Shown piece by piece: positions 9,724 to 21,829 of a DNA stretch of 64,000 nucleotides (position 1 is its first letter; each line of letters begins with the position of its first letter). The translations under genes and the position numbers were made by a program. This DNA is from Torreya grandis (Eukaryota; Streptophyta; Pinopsida; Cupressales; Taxaceae), in assembly GCA_037957365.1 (NCBI GenBank), contig JARHVA010006312.1:676501-740500 (forward strand), given 5' to 3'. Under the pieces are notes generated by a model. The model searched no databases, was not told the origin of the DNA, and was given only the letters and a program-made list of their open reading frames with translations.

Positions 9724-12500
9724 GGAAGTAAGTAAATATTTCCCAAACATTTAGACTCATTTGTAGAATGGATTTTGATTTGGGTTATAATTCTAATTAT
9801 TTTTATGGTATCTAGTGCATGCATTCTTCCATGTTTGCCTCAATGTGGGTGTCATTAATTTCTATCAAATGTGAATGTATGTATATAAACGTGTCTTGAA
9901 AATGTGAAATATTGTTTGGTAATTTATAAAATGATAATTTATTATATTTTAGTATATATTTATATGTTACATATTTCACCTTTAAATAGATTGAAAAGGT
10001 TTTAGGATCACTAGTGTATGGGGTGGCCATTATTTCTCTCTTCTTTGCTAGATATTACTTAGTCAAAAATGTTGCTGGAATTTTTTTTAATAAAGTTTTG
10101 GTTCTTTTAAATATTTTTGAAATGGATATATATTTTTTTAATATTTTTTAGTGATATCAATGGTTTTGCATTCATGGGGAAATTTATTTAGATCTCGTGC
10201 CGAATTTCTTTTTGAACATGAATGTGTTTATTTTGTTGAGTTGGCCATTATAACGGTTGGAAGAGATGTAAAAATATGTTTTGCATCCATTATACCTTCA
10301 TGATTATGAAAATATTACTTCATTTTTTGTCTTGTCATATTTATGACATTCATTTGATTGGTGATCCACTTGGCAATTTTTATTACTTAGTTTGATGGTA
10401 ATTTTTTGTTTTTGCATTTGATATGATTCATGTATCTACGTAGGGAGTTTTAGAAAATAAAATTACCCATTTTATTGAGCATATTATTTAGTTTATATAA
10501 TCCAATAGGTTTTTGTCTCTATTCATTACTTTTATCTAAAACGTGGGCTTAGACACTAAATGTTTACATGAAAACAATGTTAAACTATGAATTTAGAGTT
10601 CGATGTTTTAGAATACACTAACATATAGAGAAAGTATCTAGTTATATTGAATTAACATATAATATTTAAACACAAATAAACATAATACACATGATGCATA
10701 TAATTATATATATTTATAACTCTATAAATATTTCTCATTGTTATACTTAATGTGATTACATGTGATAATTTATAACATACAGAGGTGGGAATGTGTGAGC
10801 CTACTCTAAAAGGTCCTTTGATAAATAGTGGTTAATTATATTTTTTCATTATTTTCCAAAATTCACTCATATTATTGATATGTAAAATAATTTAAATTGT
10901 GAATTCATAATTTGATGTTCTATATATGCTAACGTCTAGAGAGAGTATTTAGTTAGATTAATTAGCATGTCCTCGTAATAATATTATAAGATAGTTCACA
11001 TATCTCATAAAATTATTCAATATATTAAAATTATTATTTATTAATATATTCAAATGGTTACATATGATATATTATTACAAAAATATGATAACTTCGATGA
11101 TATTCCAACTATCTATTCTACTAAGTCTAAGTACAATGATATACTCCAATGGTTGCATCATTTTTGTTTATCTATTTGATATGTGTATCTTTATATAATT
11201 ATGAAAGGTGTAAGTTATGCCATGGTAAATTATTATGTTTATAACTATGTTGTGGTTAAACCATATACCTCTGTGGTTTAATATTGAGTTTCATGAATAA
11301 ACCCACCAACATCATTCACAAACTTAAACTCTTGTCTCATCCTCGAGATAATCTAATTTTTAATAATACCTAAAAATTGGTTAATGGATTTGGAATAGTA
11401 TTAAAAATTTATGATGATTATTGAAAAGCTTCGTATCTAAGGCTTTCCATTCTATGAAATAACTGGTGGCTCATAGGCTTTCTATTCTAAATGTATATTT
11501 TCCCAAGTTAGTTGAATGATGTCATTAGGGGTGGGATGAGTTAAAAAAGTATTAAATGAGGTATAGATATCATTTTTAAAAAATTTGAAATTTATCATGA
11601 AATTATTTATTAGGTCTCTTGATTTTTTTAATTTAATGATTAGTTTTTCTCTTTGTTGTTTTGCTCCTATATTTTTTCACCTAGTGCCAAAATCCTCACT
11701 CTCTCTATCCCTATGGGAACTTTGAAAATATCATATTGGGATGTGGCTTGGTTAAATTATTCATTGATTCTATGTAAGGCCTTATTTTATTCTATTATTA
11801 ACATTAGCCTCATAAAATTGAAATAATAATATATATCAACATATGATATTGTTTATGTAGAGAAACAATATGTTATTTGTTTATACTGTGGTGTTATTTT
11901 TTCTCCTCCAAGGGCTTAGTATTTTTTTCAATTTTGAACTATTTTTTTCATTAAAATTGATATGTTTCCTCACTTCCATAGTTATATCCTAATGTTTACT
12001 AAAATTTTACAAAGTTTCTATGAACCATTAAGTGATTGGTAGATTTTGGTCTACTTCAAATTGTGGCCTACCTTTTATCATCATCTAGTTGATATTTTAT
12101 AGTGTTTCCTATAATATTGTGCATATCTCAATCCAATCATACTATGACTCTACTAAAATATGTTTCCCAAATTCTATTTTTGACTATGCATCAATTCATG
12201 TAACTTGATAATAGTTTCTTGTGGCATTATTTTAGTAAGGGAGGAAGACACATAGATGGTGTTTGTTTTATACTATTGGATCAAATTTTATTTAATTTGG
12301 GAAAGGTAATCTTGGGGGGTTACAGTGAGGGTGGATAGAGTGGTAGTCAATTTTTGAGTGGAAGTGGAAGGTGGAGTGGAAATTGGTTACTTGGGAAAAA
12401 TGGTGGTTTTTGTGTTTGGGTAAGTATGTTTAGCCTAAATTTTGTTGTGGGTTACTTTTGTGTGTCATTGATATGTTTGATGACATATTCAAATACCTTC
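9724..12500. other. AT-rich DNA, no gene recognised
   Basis: No open frame here has a recognisable motif, and no RNA gene was seen. The one repeat noticed is a diverged direct repeat (10581-10660 and 10893-10970). The stretch could be very old repeat or host intergenic DNA. Confidence 0.6.
10581..10970. repeat. Diverged direct repeat pair, about 80 bp, spaced about 312 bp
   Basis: The block at 10581-10660 (AATTTAGAGTTCGATGTTTT and following) resembles 10893-10970 (AATTCATAATTTGATGTTCT and following). They share the later landmark of CTAACATATAGAGA-like and AGTATCTAGTTA-like sequence. Identity is around three quarters by eye. Only two copies were found. Confidence 0.6.
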
Positions 12501-13558
12501 TTCTTCTTTTCTCCTTATGTTTTTTGGGAAAATTATTTTTCCACTTGTTTATTTTTCACTTCCTCGACTAAGAGAGTGACATCATCTTCCATCCTTTTAT
12601 TATTTTCTTCAAAGAGGAGGGTGACATGTTATGTTGCCTTTTTCTCTTTAATATATTCCTCTACTTTATGTTTTTTCCCTTTTTATACTTTTTCTTATTT
12701 ATCTTTCTATTTTATCTTTTTTCTCCTTTTATTCTTTGTTCTTTTGTTTTTTTCATGTTGTTAATTTTTTTGTTCTTTTTAATTCTCTTTATTTGTCTCT
12801 AATACCTTATCTACTTTCTATTTAGTCATTGCCTCTTCTTTGTATTTATTTTACTTTTATATTTGTTTAGACTTTACCTTGGCTAAATATTGAGTGGATT
12901 ATTTTTCGTATTTAGCCAATAGGATATCTACATCTTCATCTATTTATTCCTTCTTCATTCTCTATGTTTGATGATATTGTTATTGTGACCTCTGTACCAA
13001 AGACATTCATGAGGAACTCTGAATATGTGGGGAGGTATTTATCCCTTGTGTTCTTTTGTTTGTAGAGTAGCGGACCCTAAGCATAAAAATTATCATAGCA
13101 CTAAATAAATATATAGGAGTGTATTGATGAGAATAGTGCTATAAAAATATATATTGACATTTTCTCACCTATTTGGAGGGAAATATAGTAGCCCTCGACC
13201 TCCTCCCCCTCCCTAGATATTTTGGGTCACCCCAACCCAAAATTTTGATCCCTTATTTGATCTAAATTATATATGGTGGGGGATGTGTTGTTAGTTTTCT
13301 TATGTGAATAAATCCACCACCCATGGATACACTATTTGATATGATGGTTTGGGTTGGATTGCCCTTTTTAGGTACTATAAAATCTTTCAAAATTATTATT
13401 TTATAGCTTGTAAACAAACCCATTTTCCCTTATTATTATTTGCTTCATTGGATGTTGATGTTTTTCCTGTATCTTCATATGTGACGTCTTCCTCTTCAAC
13501 TACTTTTACACTACATGTTGTTCCTTTTACTTCATCCACTAACTCTTCTATAGTGGTG
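12500..13558 (-). pseudogene. Decayed Lys/Glu-rich coding-like stretch
   Basis: The plus strand is strongly pyrimidine-rich. The minus strand reads as a charged, probably coiled-coil protein broken by stops: IEELVDEVKGTTCSVKVVEE (within 13396-13578), IDEDVDILLAKYEK and YLAKVKSKQI (around 12850-12945), and LFEENNKRMEDDVTLLVEEV (around 12560-12620). The pieces lie in the same direction but not in one clean frame. No domain was recognised. It abuts the truncated end of the R2 array at 13559 and might belong to another element or to a dead gene. The plus-strand frame at 12354-12764 is its low-complexity shadow. Confidence 0.4.
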
Positions 13559-14374
13559 TTATCACATAAGTTTTGCACTCATGATTTGATGTGGAATAGA
13601 TCACTGTGAAACACATAATGAAATAATGGAAAAACCTCTGAGCCATGGGAATTTTGAAAATTGAGGTTAAACTCTAGAGAAGGCCAAATTTCTTTAACTA
13701 AATCTGATACAACTGATAAGATACCAGTTTTATAAAAACTTTGATCTTTTAGTGTTCTTTCTCTTAAACTAAATTTTGACAAGGAAAAGGGAAAGAATGA
13801 AACTTTACAAAATTGAAATGGTGATTACACTAGATATCTTAGTGGGTCTTAATTCTTGATTTATAAACATAATGGAACAAAAAATAATATTGAAATTGGT
13901 TCATCAAAAACCTATACAAATGAGAACCTAGATGCAATATTTAGTCATTTTCACAAAAGGGAAAAAGGTTCTTTATTTTAATCAAACAATATTTTCAGAA
14001 ATGTAAAAATACCATGAATGAATTTATTGTGACTAAAATAAGAAACAAAACTTTCATAAATACTCAAATAACTAGCATACATAGAGATTTCTCTATAGAA
14101 AACATATTTAAAATGCATAAGTTATATCCTCTAATAGAAAAAAAATGATTTAGGCCATGATGTCTACCCATATTTATCGGAAAATACTCATAGATGAGAT
14201 GTAGTTGTCAAGACTTGAACACCTGTTAAGAGAAACCATGTAGATCTATAATTCCATGTAAAATAAGGTGAGGTCTCCTATTTTTGTCATCTTTCATTTG
14301 TAGAATAGCATGCAAGAGCTAGTGTTTATCTTTTAATTGAAATGGCATGGATAGAACTGGAAGACCCTCATATA
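13559..14374 (-). repeat. R2 LTR copy 1 (3' LTR of unit 1, truncated)
   Basis: Aligns with 34181-35038, starting at TTATCACATAA. About 100 bases at the PBS-side end are missing, so the array is broken at 13559. The right end (…CTCATATA) is followed by the reverse complement of a polypurine tract. Confidence 0.85.
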
Positions 14375-14393
14375 ATGCCCCTTCTTCTTTGAG
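14375..14393 (-). other. Polypurine tract of R2 unit 1
   Basis: On the minus strand this reads as a purine run, CTCAAAGAAGAAGGGGCAT, immediately upstream of the LTR start. The same tract occurs at 35039-35055 and 51852-51870. It fixes the LTR boundary and shows that the LTR is only about 0.96 kb. Confidence 0.82.
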
Positions 14394-14779
14394 CATCTAA
14401 AAATAACTCTTCATGTAAAAATGATGACATCCAAGATATAACTTGACTTTTAAAAGATAAATAAAGTTACCTTTGTAAAAACCTAACTTACAAAACACAA
14501 GTGAGACTTTTACAACTTTTAAGTTGATCACTTTATCAAAATGGGACTTGCAATTTTCATTTCATGTTTTTACACTTTTATAAATTGTAACTTGTTGACA
14601 TAGAAAGTGTAATTTACTATTTATTTTTACAACTTTCACATTGTCAATAATATAAAGTGTAAAATACAAGTTTCTCTCTCTCAAAAAGATTTATAAAAAA
14701 TTTATTGCTACACAATCACTACTTACAATATTTTTAAAATATGAAACATAACATATGAAAATATTTCAACAAAAATATT

Positions 14780-17700
14780 AATCAATATCCAAAAAAAATT
14801 TATCCTTCTTGTATTCTCGACCTATAATTTTTCAACATATGTATCGAAGGGCTTGAAAAATTCTTGTATTCACTCTTCATTTGGTTTGAAAAAGTAAATG
14901 TGAGAAGCTACACAATCTTCTTGAATATCAAACAATTATCTTCTAAAAGTCTTGATCCCCTATATTTCTATCCTTATTTTGTCTAGTGCATTTTCATACC
15001 TGATAAATATGTGGATAGAACTCAAGGTCAAGACTGTATCCTTTGTATATTCTTTCTCAACTACCTCTTTAGACTTATTCGTAACATCCTCTACCTATAA
15101 GATATTCTCTACATCATATATTAGTTGACATGAAATCATATTCATCATTATTTCAATGTTGTATAACATATCAATAGATCTATCATACACCACCTTGTCT
15201 TGATGAGTAGATTTGGTAGGTGTCCTTATTCAAAATTGAGTTACTTCTATGTAATTCCTCATACTTAGAATCATTCTTCAGTATCTTCTTGGAAATGAAG
15301 ATATCCACATCAACTGAACCTTCATATTTCAATTCCAGATAATATAAATTCAAAGTTTGAATCCCTCCATATTTATTAATTTCTTTTCTCAATATATTCT
15401 TCCTCTCTTTGATTATTTCATATTGGTGCATTATTCTAGAAATAACCTTATTTCCCTTAGAGATGAGTTCCTTTGACCACTATATTTTATCCCTTCCCAT
15501 ATGATCCATCTCTTAAACTGAATCAATGAAAGCTTGATCTAGAATCTAATTGACTAGCTACATAGACTGTGGTTATTCTTGTGATTCACTAGTCTTTATG
15601 AATTGTTTTAATGTTGTTTTAAGTTGATCCATGTTTATCTTTAATTCATCCTTGGTGGCCTTATCATGATTAATCCTTTTAAAAATGGATTTGATGCCAT
15701 ATTACACATCATGTTTTAACCCTTATCTTATCGGCCATCCAATTTGGATCTTATAAATCTGATAATCCCCCACCACAATATTTTCCTTTAATTTGTCTGA
15801 TGGGGGTACTCTAATTTCATCATACATCTCCCCTTTATCATCATTGAATATAATAAAGAAGGTTTTGGGAGTCAGTTCAGACTTCTTCTTGATCTCTAAT
15901 AGATCAAAGTCCAATGTGTTGGGATCAATCATTTATTTCCCCCTTTTCCCCACTAATATGGCTAGCCAACTGGGGGTGACATCTACTTTTGTAAATACTA
16001 TCACCAAAGAATCAATAGTTGATGTTGTTACACTAGTGGATACTATGACCATTGTATAATCTTGAGAGGATGATTCTATTGATTATTCAAGAGGTTCCTG
16101 TGACATTTTACTCCCATCAATAGGTTGTAAACCTACATTCACATCAAGTACCTATTTTGCTCCAATTTCTATTGAAGGAGTTGTGGAAATAGTGGAAGTG
16201 GATAAGGTAGGGATAACAGAAACAAATGTGTCTATTGGGGGAGTGGAAGATGGGATAGACACAGGGATTGTGAATTTGGGAAGAGGTGGGAGAGTAAAAT
16301 CCAAGGTATTAAATGAATCAATTAGATATTTTAGGGTTGGTGATGTAAGGAAAGTGAGTGGGGATGAAATCAAAATAGTACTTACCTCAGGTTGGGGTGG
16401 CCTATGAGACTGAATTCAAGATGACTTAGTCCATGGATTTGTACTATTGAGTGGTGTTGGAAATTAATGGTGATGAAATGGAAGGAGTTATTAATGTAAT
16501 GGAAAGAGGGATTTGAATGAAAGGGGAAAGTGAAATTGGAAGAAGGAAAAGTGGAGTGGAAACTTGAGAATCCACTGATGGGGAACCCTGAGTGTCCACT
16601 TGACTTGATTACATTTGTCTTATTATGGTAGGAAATGTAGATGGAATGGTAGGTGAAGTACAATATACATATGTTAGGGGAATGGAGACAATATTTGGAG
16701 TGGAAACTATAGGTGAGATAGAAAATTGAGATGTTGGAGTAGATATAGGAGGTGGAGGTGCTAAAATATTTTGAACAATGTATATAGGAGGGAGAATAGT
16801 GGAAATGGGAGTTGTCACTATTATATATATGAGGATTGAAGCTAGGTAAGCCCCTACCACTATTTTATCTTTAGATGAAAGGTCAATTTGTTGTTCCATA
16901 ACTACCTCATCCTTACTTGATTTCCCTTTACTATCCTTAGTCTTCTTCTTCTTCTTCTTCTCTAGCTCCTCTGATGGAGTATACCCCTCTACCTTAATAT
17001 TTAAAAGCTTCTCTCTAAACCCTACTATTTCTCTTATTATCTAAACTCCCTTGCTCCTCAGTAAATTGATTTTTCTATTAAACACATGGTTTGTTATATC
17101 AAATAGAGAAAGGGAGTTTAGAGCAAACCACCTTACTAGTAGAAAGGGTTGTGTGATGACCTATGTATAATAGATTGGGTCCACTATATATTCATCATCT
17201 ACCAAATCATCTATAACTAGTGCCAAATCATAGTCTTTGATCTATTATAGGGTCATTCTAGAATAATCTTTCATTTTGACTCTCTCTTCATCTTCACAAT
17301 CCTCCCAATAATCCTCATAATATGGTACATGAGCATATGTTACAAGTGTTAGTGTACTATTGATATTTATATATACATTAAAAAATGGCCTTGATTCAAA
17401 AGTCTTAGGTGTCATTTGGCACATTTTATCTTCACACATTTGGCCTTTAGGAGGGATTGGCATGTGTATCAGCCAATAGAGATTAGGAAATGCACCCTGG
17501 CCTTGTGCCTATTAGAAAGGAGCTTGTGGGTTTCTACAAGCTACCTAAATAGCTCCATTAGTGCCTATTTATCACTAACATATCAAGGAAGTGTATAGGG
17601 TCAACCATTGAAACTTGATACCCTAATGTAAGAAAATGTGGGGAACTAAATGAAATAGGAACCCCATTTTCTGATCTCCTCCACTACTATTAGTGAGAAC

Positions 17701-18589
17701 CTCATTCTCCCAAGTTTTTTAATCAAATATTATAATGATGCAATAGATGAAAGCATCATTTAATATTTTAAAATGTTGTCTAATAGCCTCTAATTTGAAG
17801 TCAAGATAGTAATTATATACTCTGCTTATTTCTTTGGGAAATATGTTAAGGCCTAGGAATAATCTCCCTTTGGTCAGAATGTATACAATGTAGGATGTCA
17901 TATAAAACTTGCCTATTGTTTACACCTCCAAAAATTGTTTATAGAGGAAATAAATTATAATTTGGGCCTAATGAATGTATTGGTTATTTTATTGGATGAC
18001 CAAAATATATTATTACATCCACTCTTGGAAACACTTGGCATTAGGACTACTAATGACCCTATGTAACAATGTAATGATATCTTGCACCTCATCAATGAAA
18101 TCGGGCTTATACATGGTCTTTGTTAGTCTAGTAGAATAAGCTTTGGGGAACTTGACCACTATTTGTTGATCATCTTCTAACACACATCTCTTTTATCTTA
18201 AGATAATTGTGTGGATGTCTAAGGGGTGACATCAAGATATCTCTTGAATTATGGGATTGAAAACATTAAATTTATGAAATCAGGGTCAATATTTAGAATA
18301 TTTTCCACTTTATCATTATAGACCTCTCTTCTATCTAGATCTAGTGTTAGACCAATGTAAGAACTAGTTTATGTCTTTGAGCTAACGATGGGAAGGTTGC
18401 ATCTTGTGTTAAATTAGAGTCATAAATACTTTAGATCTAGTCATTTTAAAAATCTACACATATCCTAGATCAAAAGTCTCCTAGGTCAGTATGACCTAAA
18501 TCCATATTAGTAATATTTGTTGTATTAGACTCCAAATTGGGAGTCACTCCTAGGCCTTTAGATTTTAAAATTATTTCTTTAAGAGACAT
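14780..18589 (-). pseudogene. ORFX, R2 unit 1: long extra reading frame downstream of integrase
   Basis: From an ATG at 18589 (MSLKEIILKSKGLGVTP) to about 14780, roughly 1,270 codons with stops and shifts. Pieces in order: VVKFPKAYSTRLTKTMYKPD and FIDEVQDIITLL (about 18060-18170); FYMTSYIVYILTKGRLFLG and EAIRQHFKILNDAFIYC (17720-17900); VPYYEDYWEDCEDEERVK (about 17270-17330); a Lys-rich patch near 16960; a Pro/Ser/Thr-rich linker (16100-16900); then DPNTLDFDLLEIKKKSELTP and IFNDDKGEMYDEIRV (15790-15930); and a helical, charged C-terminus ending near YFFKPNEE (14890). I do not recognise the family; there is no clear signal peptide or membrane segment. It lies between integrase and the PPT, in pol orientation, where some elements carry env-like genes, but does not look like a known env. 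The same protein is recognisable at 35440-39267 and in part at 52230-53558. Confidence 0.72.
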
Positions 18590-18639
18590 GGAAACTAAAT
18601 TTATTTATTATGAGAAACCAACTATAAAATCTAGTGGAG

Positions 18640-18960
18640 TATGTAGGTGTTTTAACCAATTCAAATCTTCAGTAGAGATAAAAGGTGCTCCAAACAAGTG
18701 AGGGTTCTGATAGAAATAAGAGGTACTTGAATTAGGTGACATTTATGTGGAAGTAAAAGGTGATCTAGGTGGGTGAGGGTTCTGATGAGGTGAAAGGTAT
18801 TTAAAGCAATGTGAACTCCCATAGGGATAGGAAGTGTTCAGAGTAGGTCCACTTTCCATGAAAACTTATAACCTTGTGGGGATCAAAGGTGATTAGGAAT
18901 ATGGTGAAATTCCTGGGGATCTAGGGCACTCAAGGCATGTCAAAGGTTTGTGGGGACCTT
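18640..18960. repeat. Short tandem repeats just upstream of ORFX (unit 1)
   Basis: A run of degenerate units of roughly 50-60 bases with the recurring core AGGTGCTYRAG, linked by GTGAGGGTTCTGAT or GGGGATC-type spacers. The matching stretch in unit 2 is 39300-39640. It lies immediately 5' of the ORFX start in the coding direction. Confidence 0.6.
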
Positions 18961-19639
18961 GGAAGACTATTAACTAGTTTAAATTGGAAGTATATACTTG
19001 GAAATATTCTTTTGGCTTGATGAACCCCTCATTTTTTAAAACAAAATTAGGAGGGAAAACTTCAAGGATTTTATGATGATCACTTTAGGGGGAAAACCCT
19101 TAAGATGAAACTTTTGAAAATAAAACCCTAGACTCTGAATGCATCCTTAAGAACAAATGATCACACAAGCTACAATTTACCAATGCCTAATTCACAGATA
19201 ACCCTAAAATATGATGCCAAACTAGCAACGGTAACCCTAATAAAATATATCAAAAATCTCTTCATAGGAATGAAAAACTTGGAAAATTTACAAATTTATA
19301 AGATACATTATGCAAACATAAGGGGAATACTATGCATAGACAAAAATGATGTGGCAATTGAGATGTAGTCATAGCTTGAACTCATGGGTTGCTTGCATGT
19401 GGTTCAAGGTTTTCTTGCTGGCAAAGGTCATTACAGCTTAAGAAATTGATTAGAAATTTAAATGAATGATATAAAATCCCTAATTTCCCTGATTTTAATT
19501 ATGAAAACTCTACCAATAAATATAGTAATGGTGGTTGGTGGTATATTTATGAGGTGATTAGAGTAGGTCCCATGTCTATGGAAATGAATGGCTTGAATGG
19601 TGGAAGGTGTAAATTTTCAATTATTTTCATGTTTGAAAA

Positions 19640-20120
19640 CTTTAAATATGCTCACAAAGTTCTAGATTTCACAGTGTAAATGCTTGGTGGGAGGTGAAAC
19701 CCATCAAGCATTTTGAAAGTTTACAAACTTACAAAGTGTTCATGAAGTTCTACATTCTATGATTTAGTTTCTTAGCAGAAGGCAAGACCTCAAATGTAAT
19801 TTGTAAGTTGAAAATTGTGCTCTAGGTTCCAAATTCCATGGTAGGGGTATTTATGTTTTGTGCGATCTAGAACTCACAATGTATTTTTCAAGTTTCTCAA
19901 CTTGAAAAATGCATGCCAAGTTTTAGATTCTATCAGTCTGGATGATTCACAAGATCTAGATCCCCCCATGCATTTTTCAAGTTTTCAAACTTGAAAAATG
20001 CATACGAATTTTTGGATTTCACTATTATATAAGGTGGTTACTTTACAAGATTCAAAACCTACAAAGTAATTTACAAACTTGTAAATTACATTTAGAGTTC
20101 TAAATTTTGCATTGCAAAAG
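19640..20120. repeat. Tandem hairpin repeat array between integrase and ORFX (unit 1)
   Basis: About six units of 78-94 bases, each starting with a GTTCTAGATTCTA-like phrase (19655, 19747, 19825, 19919, 20010, 20096). Several contain perfect inverted repeats: 19883-19894 with 19899-19910 (12-bp arms), 19968-19984 with 19987-20003 (17-bp arms, 2-base loop), and 20066-20076 with 20079-20089 (11-bp arms). The equivalent array in unit 2 is at 40300-40810. Function unknown; it is non-coding by appearance. Confidence 0.8.
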
Positions 20121-20551
20121 GGAAGATGGGGTTTTTTGTGGTGTCAAGGGATTTTATAAAAAATAAATGGGGTCTCTCTTAGGGTATCATATGTAATGAT
20201 ATTTTTGAGATAAAAATATCAACATTTTTACTGACCTCTGTGAGGTAATTACTTATTAATCATTTCAATCTAGTAGTTTTCTAGACATTGGGCATTGATT
20301 ACACCATTGGATTTGACAAAATTTAACTTGGGATAAATAGATTGGGACTTTCTTAGACATGGAAAAAAAAAAGCAAAATAGGGAAAAAACATAACCTAAG
20401 GAAACAAAAACTCCTAATGAGTTGACTTGTGCATAAACACTTATTGAAAGACACAACTGACCCTACCATATACAAAATCTAGAATTTTTTAAAACAAGTT
20501 ACTACCTCAAAATCAAGATTTGAGGTACCCATTGATTGGGATAGGAAGTTA

Positions 20552-21620
20552 CTATCCATCAATATTAGAGAGATGGAATGCATTGGCTCCTTTGCTCTGA
20601 GTAATAATGTATGGACCATTCCATATTACATCAAATTTGGTGTGCTTTCCTAGTTTAACCCTATCTGCATCCTCTTTGAAAACCATATCTCCATTAAATT
20701 TCCCTTTAGATGCCTTTTTGTTGAAAGTATCCATATTTTGGGCTTGATTTACTTCCAAGACTTTCATTGATTTATTCCTAATTTCTTCAAGTTCCATGAG
20801 TTCAGTGAATCTTACTATCATTACATAAGTAATGATCAAATCCAATTGGTGACTAAGCTTTAAAGATGGTATCTCAATTAATAGTGAGACTTGAGCTTCT
20901 CTTTAGTATACCAACATGAAAGGGGAATTACCAATGGCTCATTTAGGAGTGGTCCTATCAACCCAAAGTGCTGATTTTAGTTTGGTGTGTCAAATTATGT
21001 TGTTGTCTTCCATAGTTCATTTGATAAGTCTAATAAGGTTATTATTGGTTGACTTAACCAAGCCATTACCTTGAGGGTAATAATTAGAATAAGTGATCAG
21101 ATACATATTATGTTTGACATCCCATTCACTTACTTGAGTGCCCATGAATGATTTATCATTATCAAAAATAATAATGTGGGGTACACTAAATATTGACACT
21201 ATATTTTCCATGAAATCAATAATAGATGCCTTTGTATCATCTTTTAGTACAACTACTTTGGTTTATCACATAAAATACTCTATTTTTATGAGGACCCACT
21301 TGTTCCCTGCACTTGAATGGTGGATTGATCATGCCTATGAGATCATGTCCCCATTGATAAAATGGTTGATCAATTTGAATGGGTCTGAGAGGGTAGGCTA
21401 CTAACATTTTCTTGCTAGTGAAGTATGCACACTTTTCATAGTTCTTTACCCATTAATGGTCATCCTTTAATAATTTGAGCCAATAATAACCTCTTGTCAT
21501 TATTTTGATGGCCATGGTCCTTGTAAATAAATATTCTCCTGATGGGCCATCATGAAATTCCTTGAGTACCTTAGGAAATTGATCATGCTCAATACATCCT
21601 AACATAACTCCATTTATATC
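20552..21620 (-). pseudogene. R2 unit 1 integrase remnant
   Basis: Zinc-binding N-terminus: KEFHDGPSGEYLF, GYYWLKLLKDD and NYEKCAYF (about 21430-21580), with one His lost. Core: IIIFDNDKSFMGTQ (second catalytic Asp) and YYPQGNGLVKSTNNNLIRLI (21017-21120), where the catalytic Glu position is Lys. C-terminus: VFKEDADRVKLGKHTKFDVI then WNGPYIITQSKGANAF (20560-20680). Several frameshifts. It matches 41261-42330 of unit 2 along its length. Confidence 0.87.
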
Positions 21621-21829
21621 TTTTCTAAATATTATTCAATCAACAAGGACATAAGGAATGGACTAGAGTATGTAATACCTTTTATTAGAGTGTTGAATAT
21701 CACATTAGTACTCACTAATCTATAGGAAGTTATTTATGTCTTTGATCTAGCTATTGAAAATAGGTGGATTAACTAGTTGAGGTGCACTTTGAGCATATAC
21801 TGCTTTAGGTGTTGATTCAATAGTTCTAA

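Noticed and set aside
9812..10030. 72-codon minus-strand frame
   Set aside because: Short, AT-driven, no motif, and no second copy to support coding.
12354..12764. 136-codon plus-strand frame, Phe/Leu/Ser-rich, resembling a membrane protein
   Set aside because: It translates a pyrimidine-rich tract. The minus strand reads as charged coding-like protein, so the hydrophobic frame is a shadow.
15793..16407. Plus-strand frames antisense to ORFX
   Set aside because: The minus-strand text is conserved between units 1, 2 and 4 as protein; the plus-strand frames are not.
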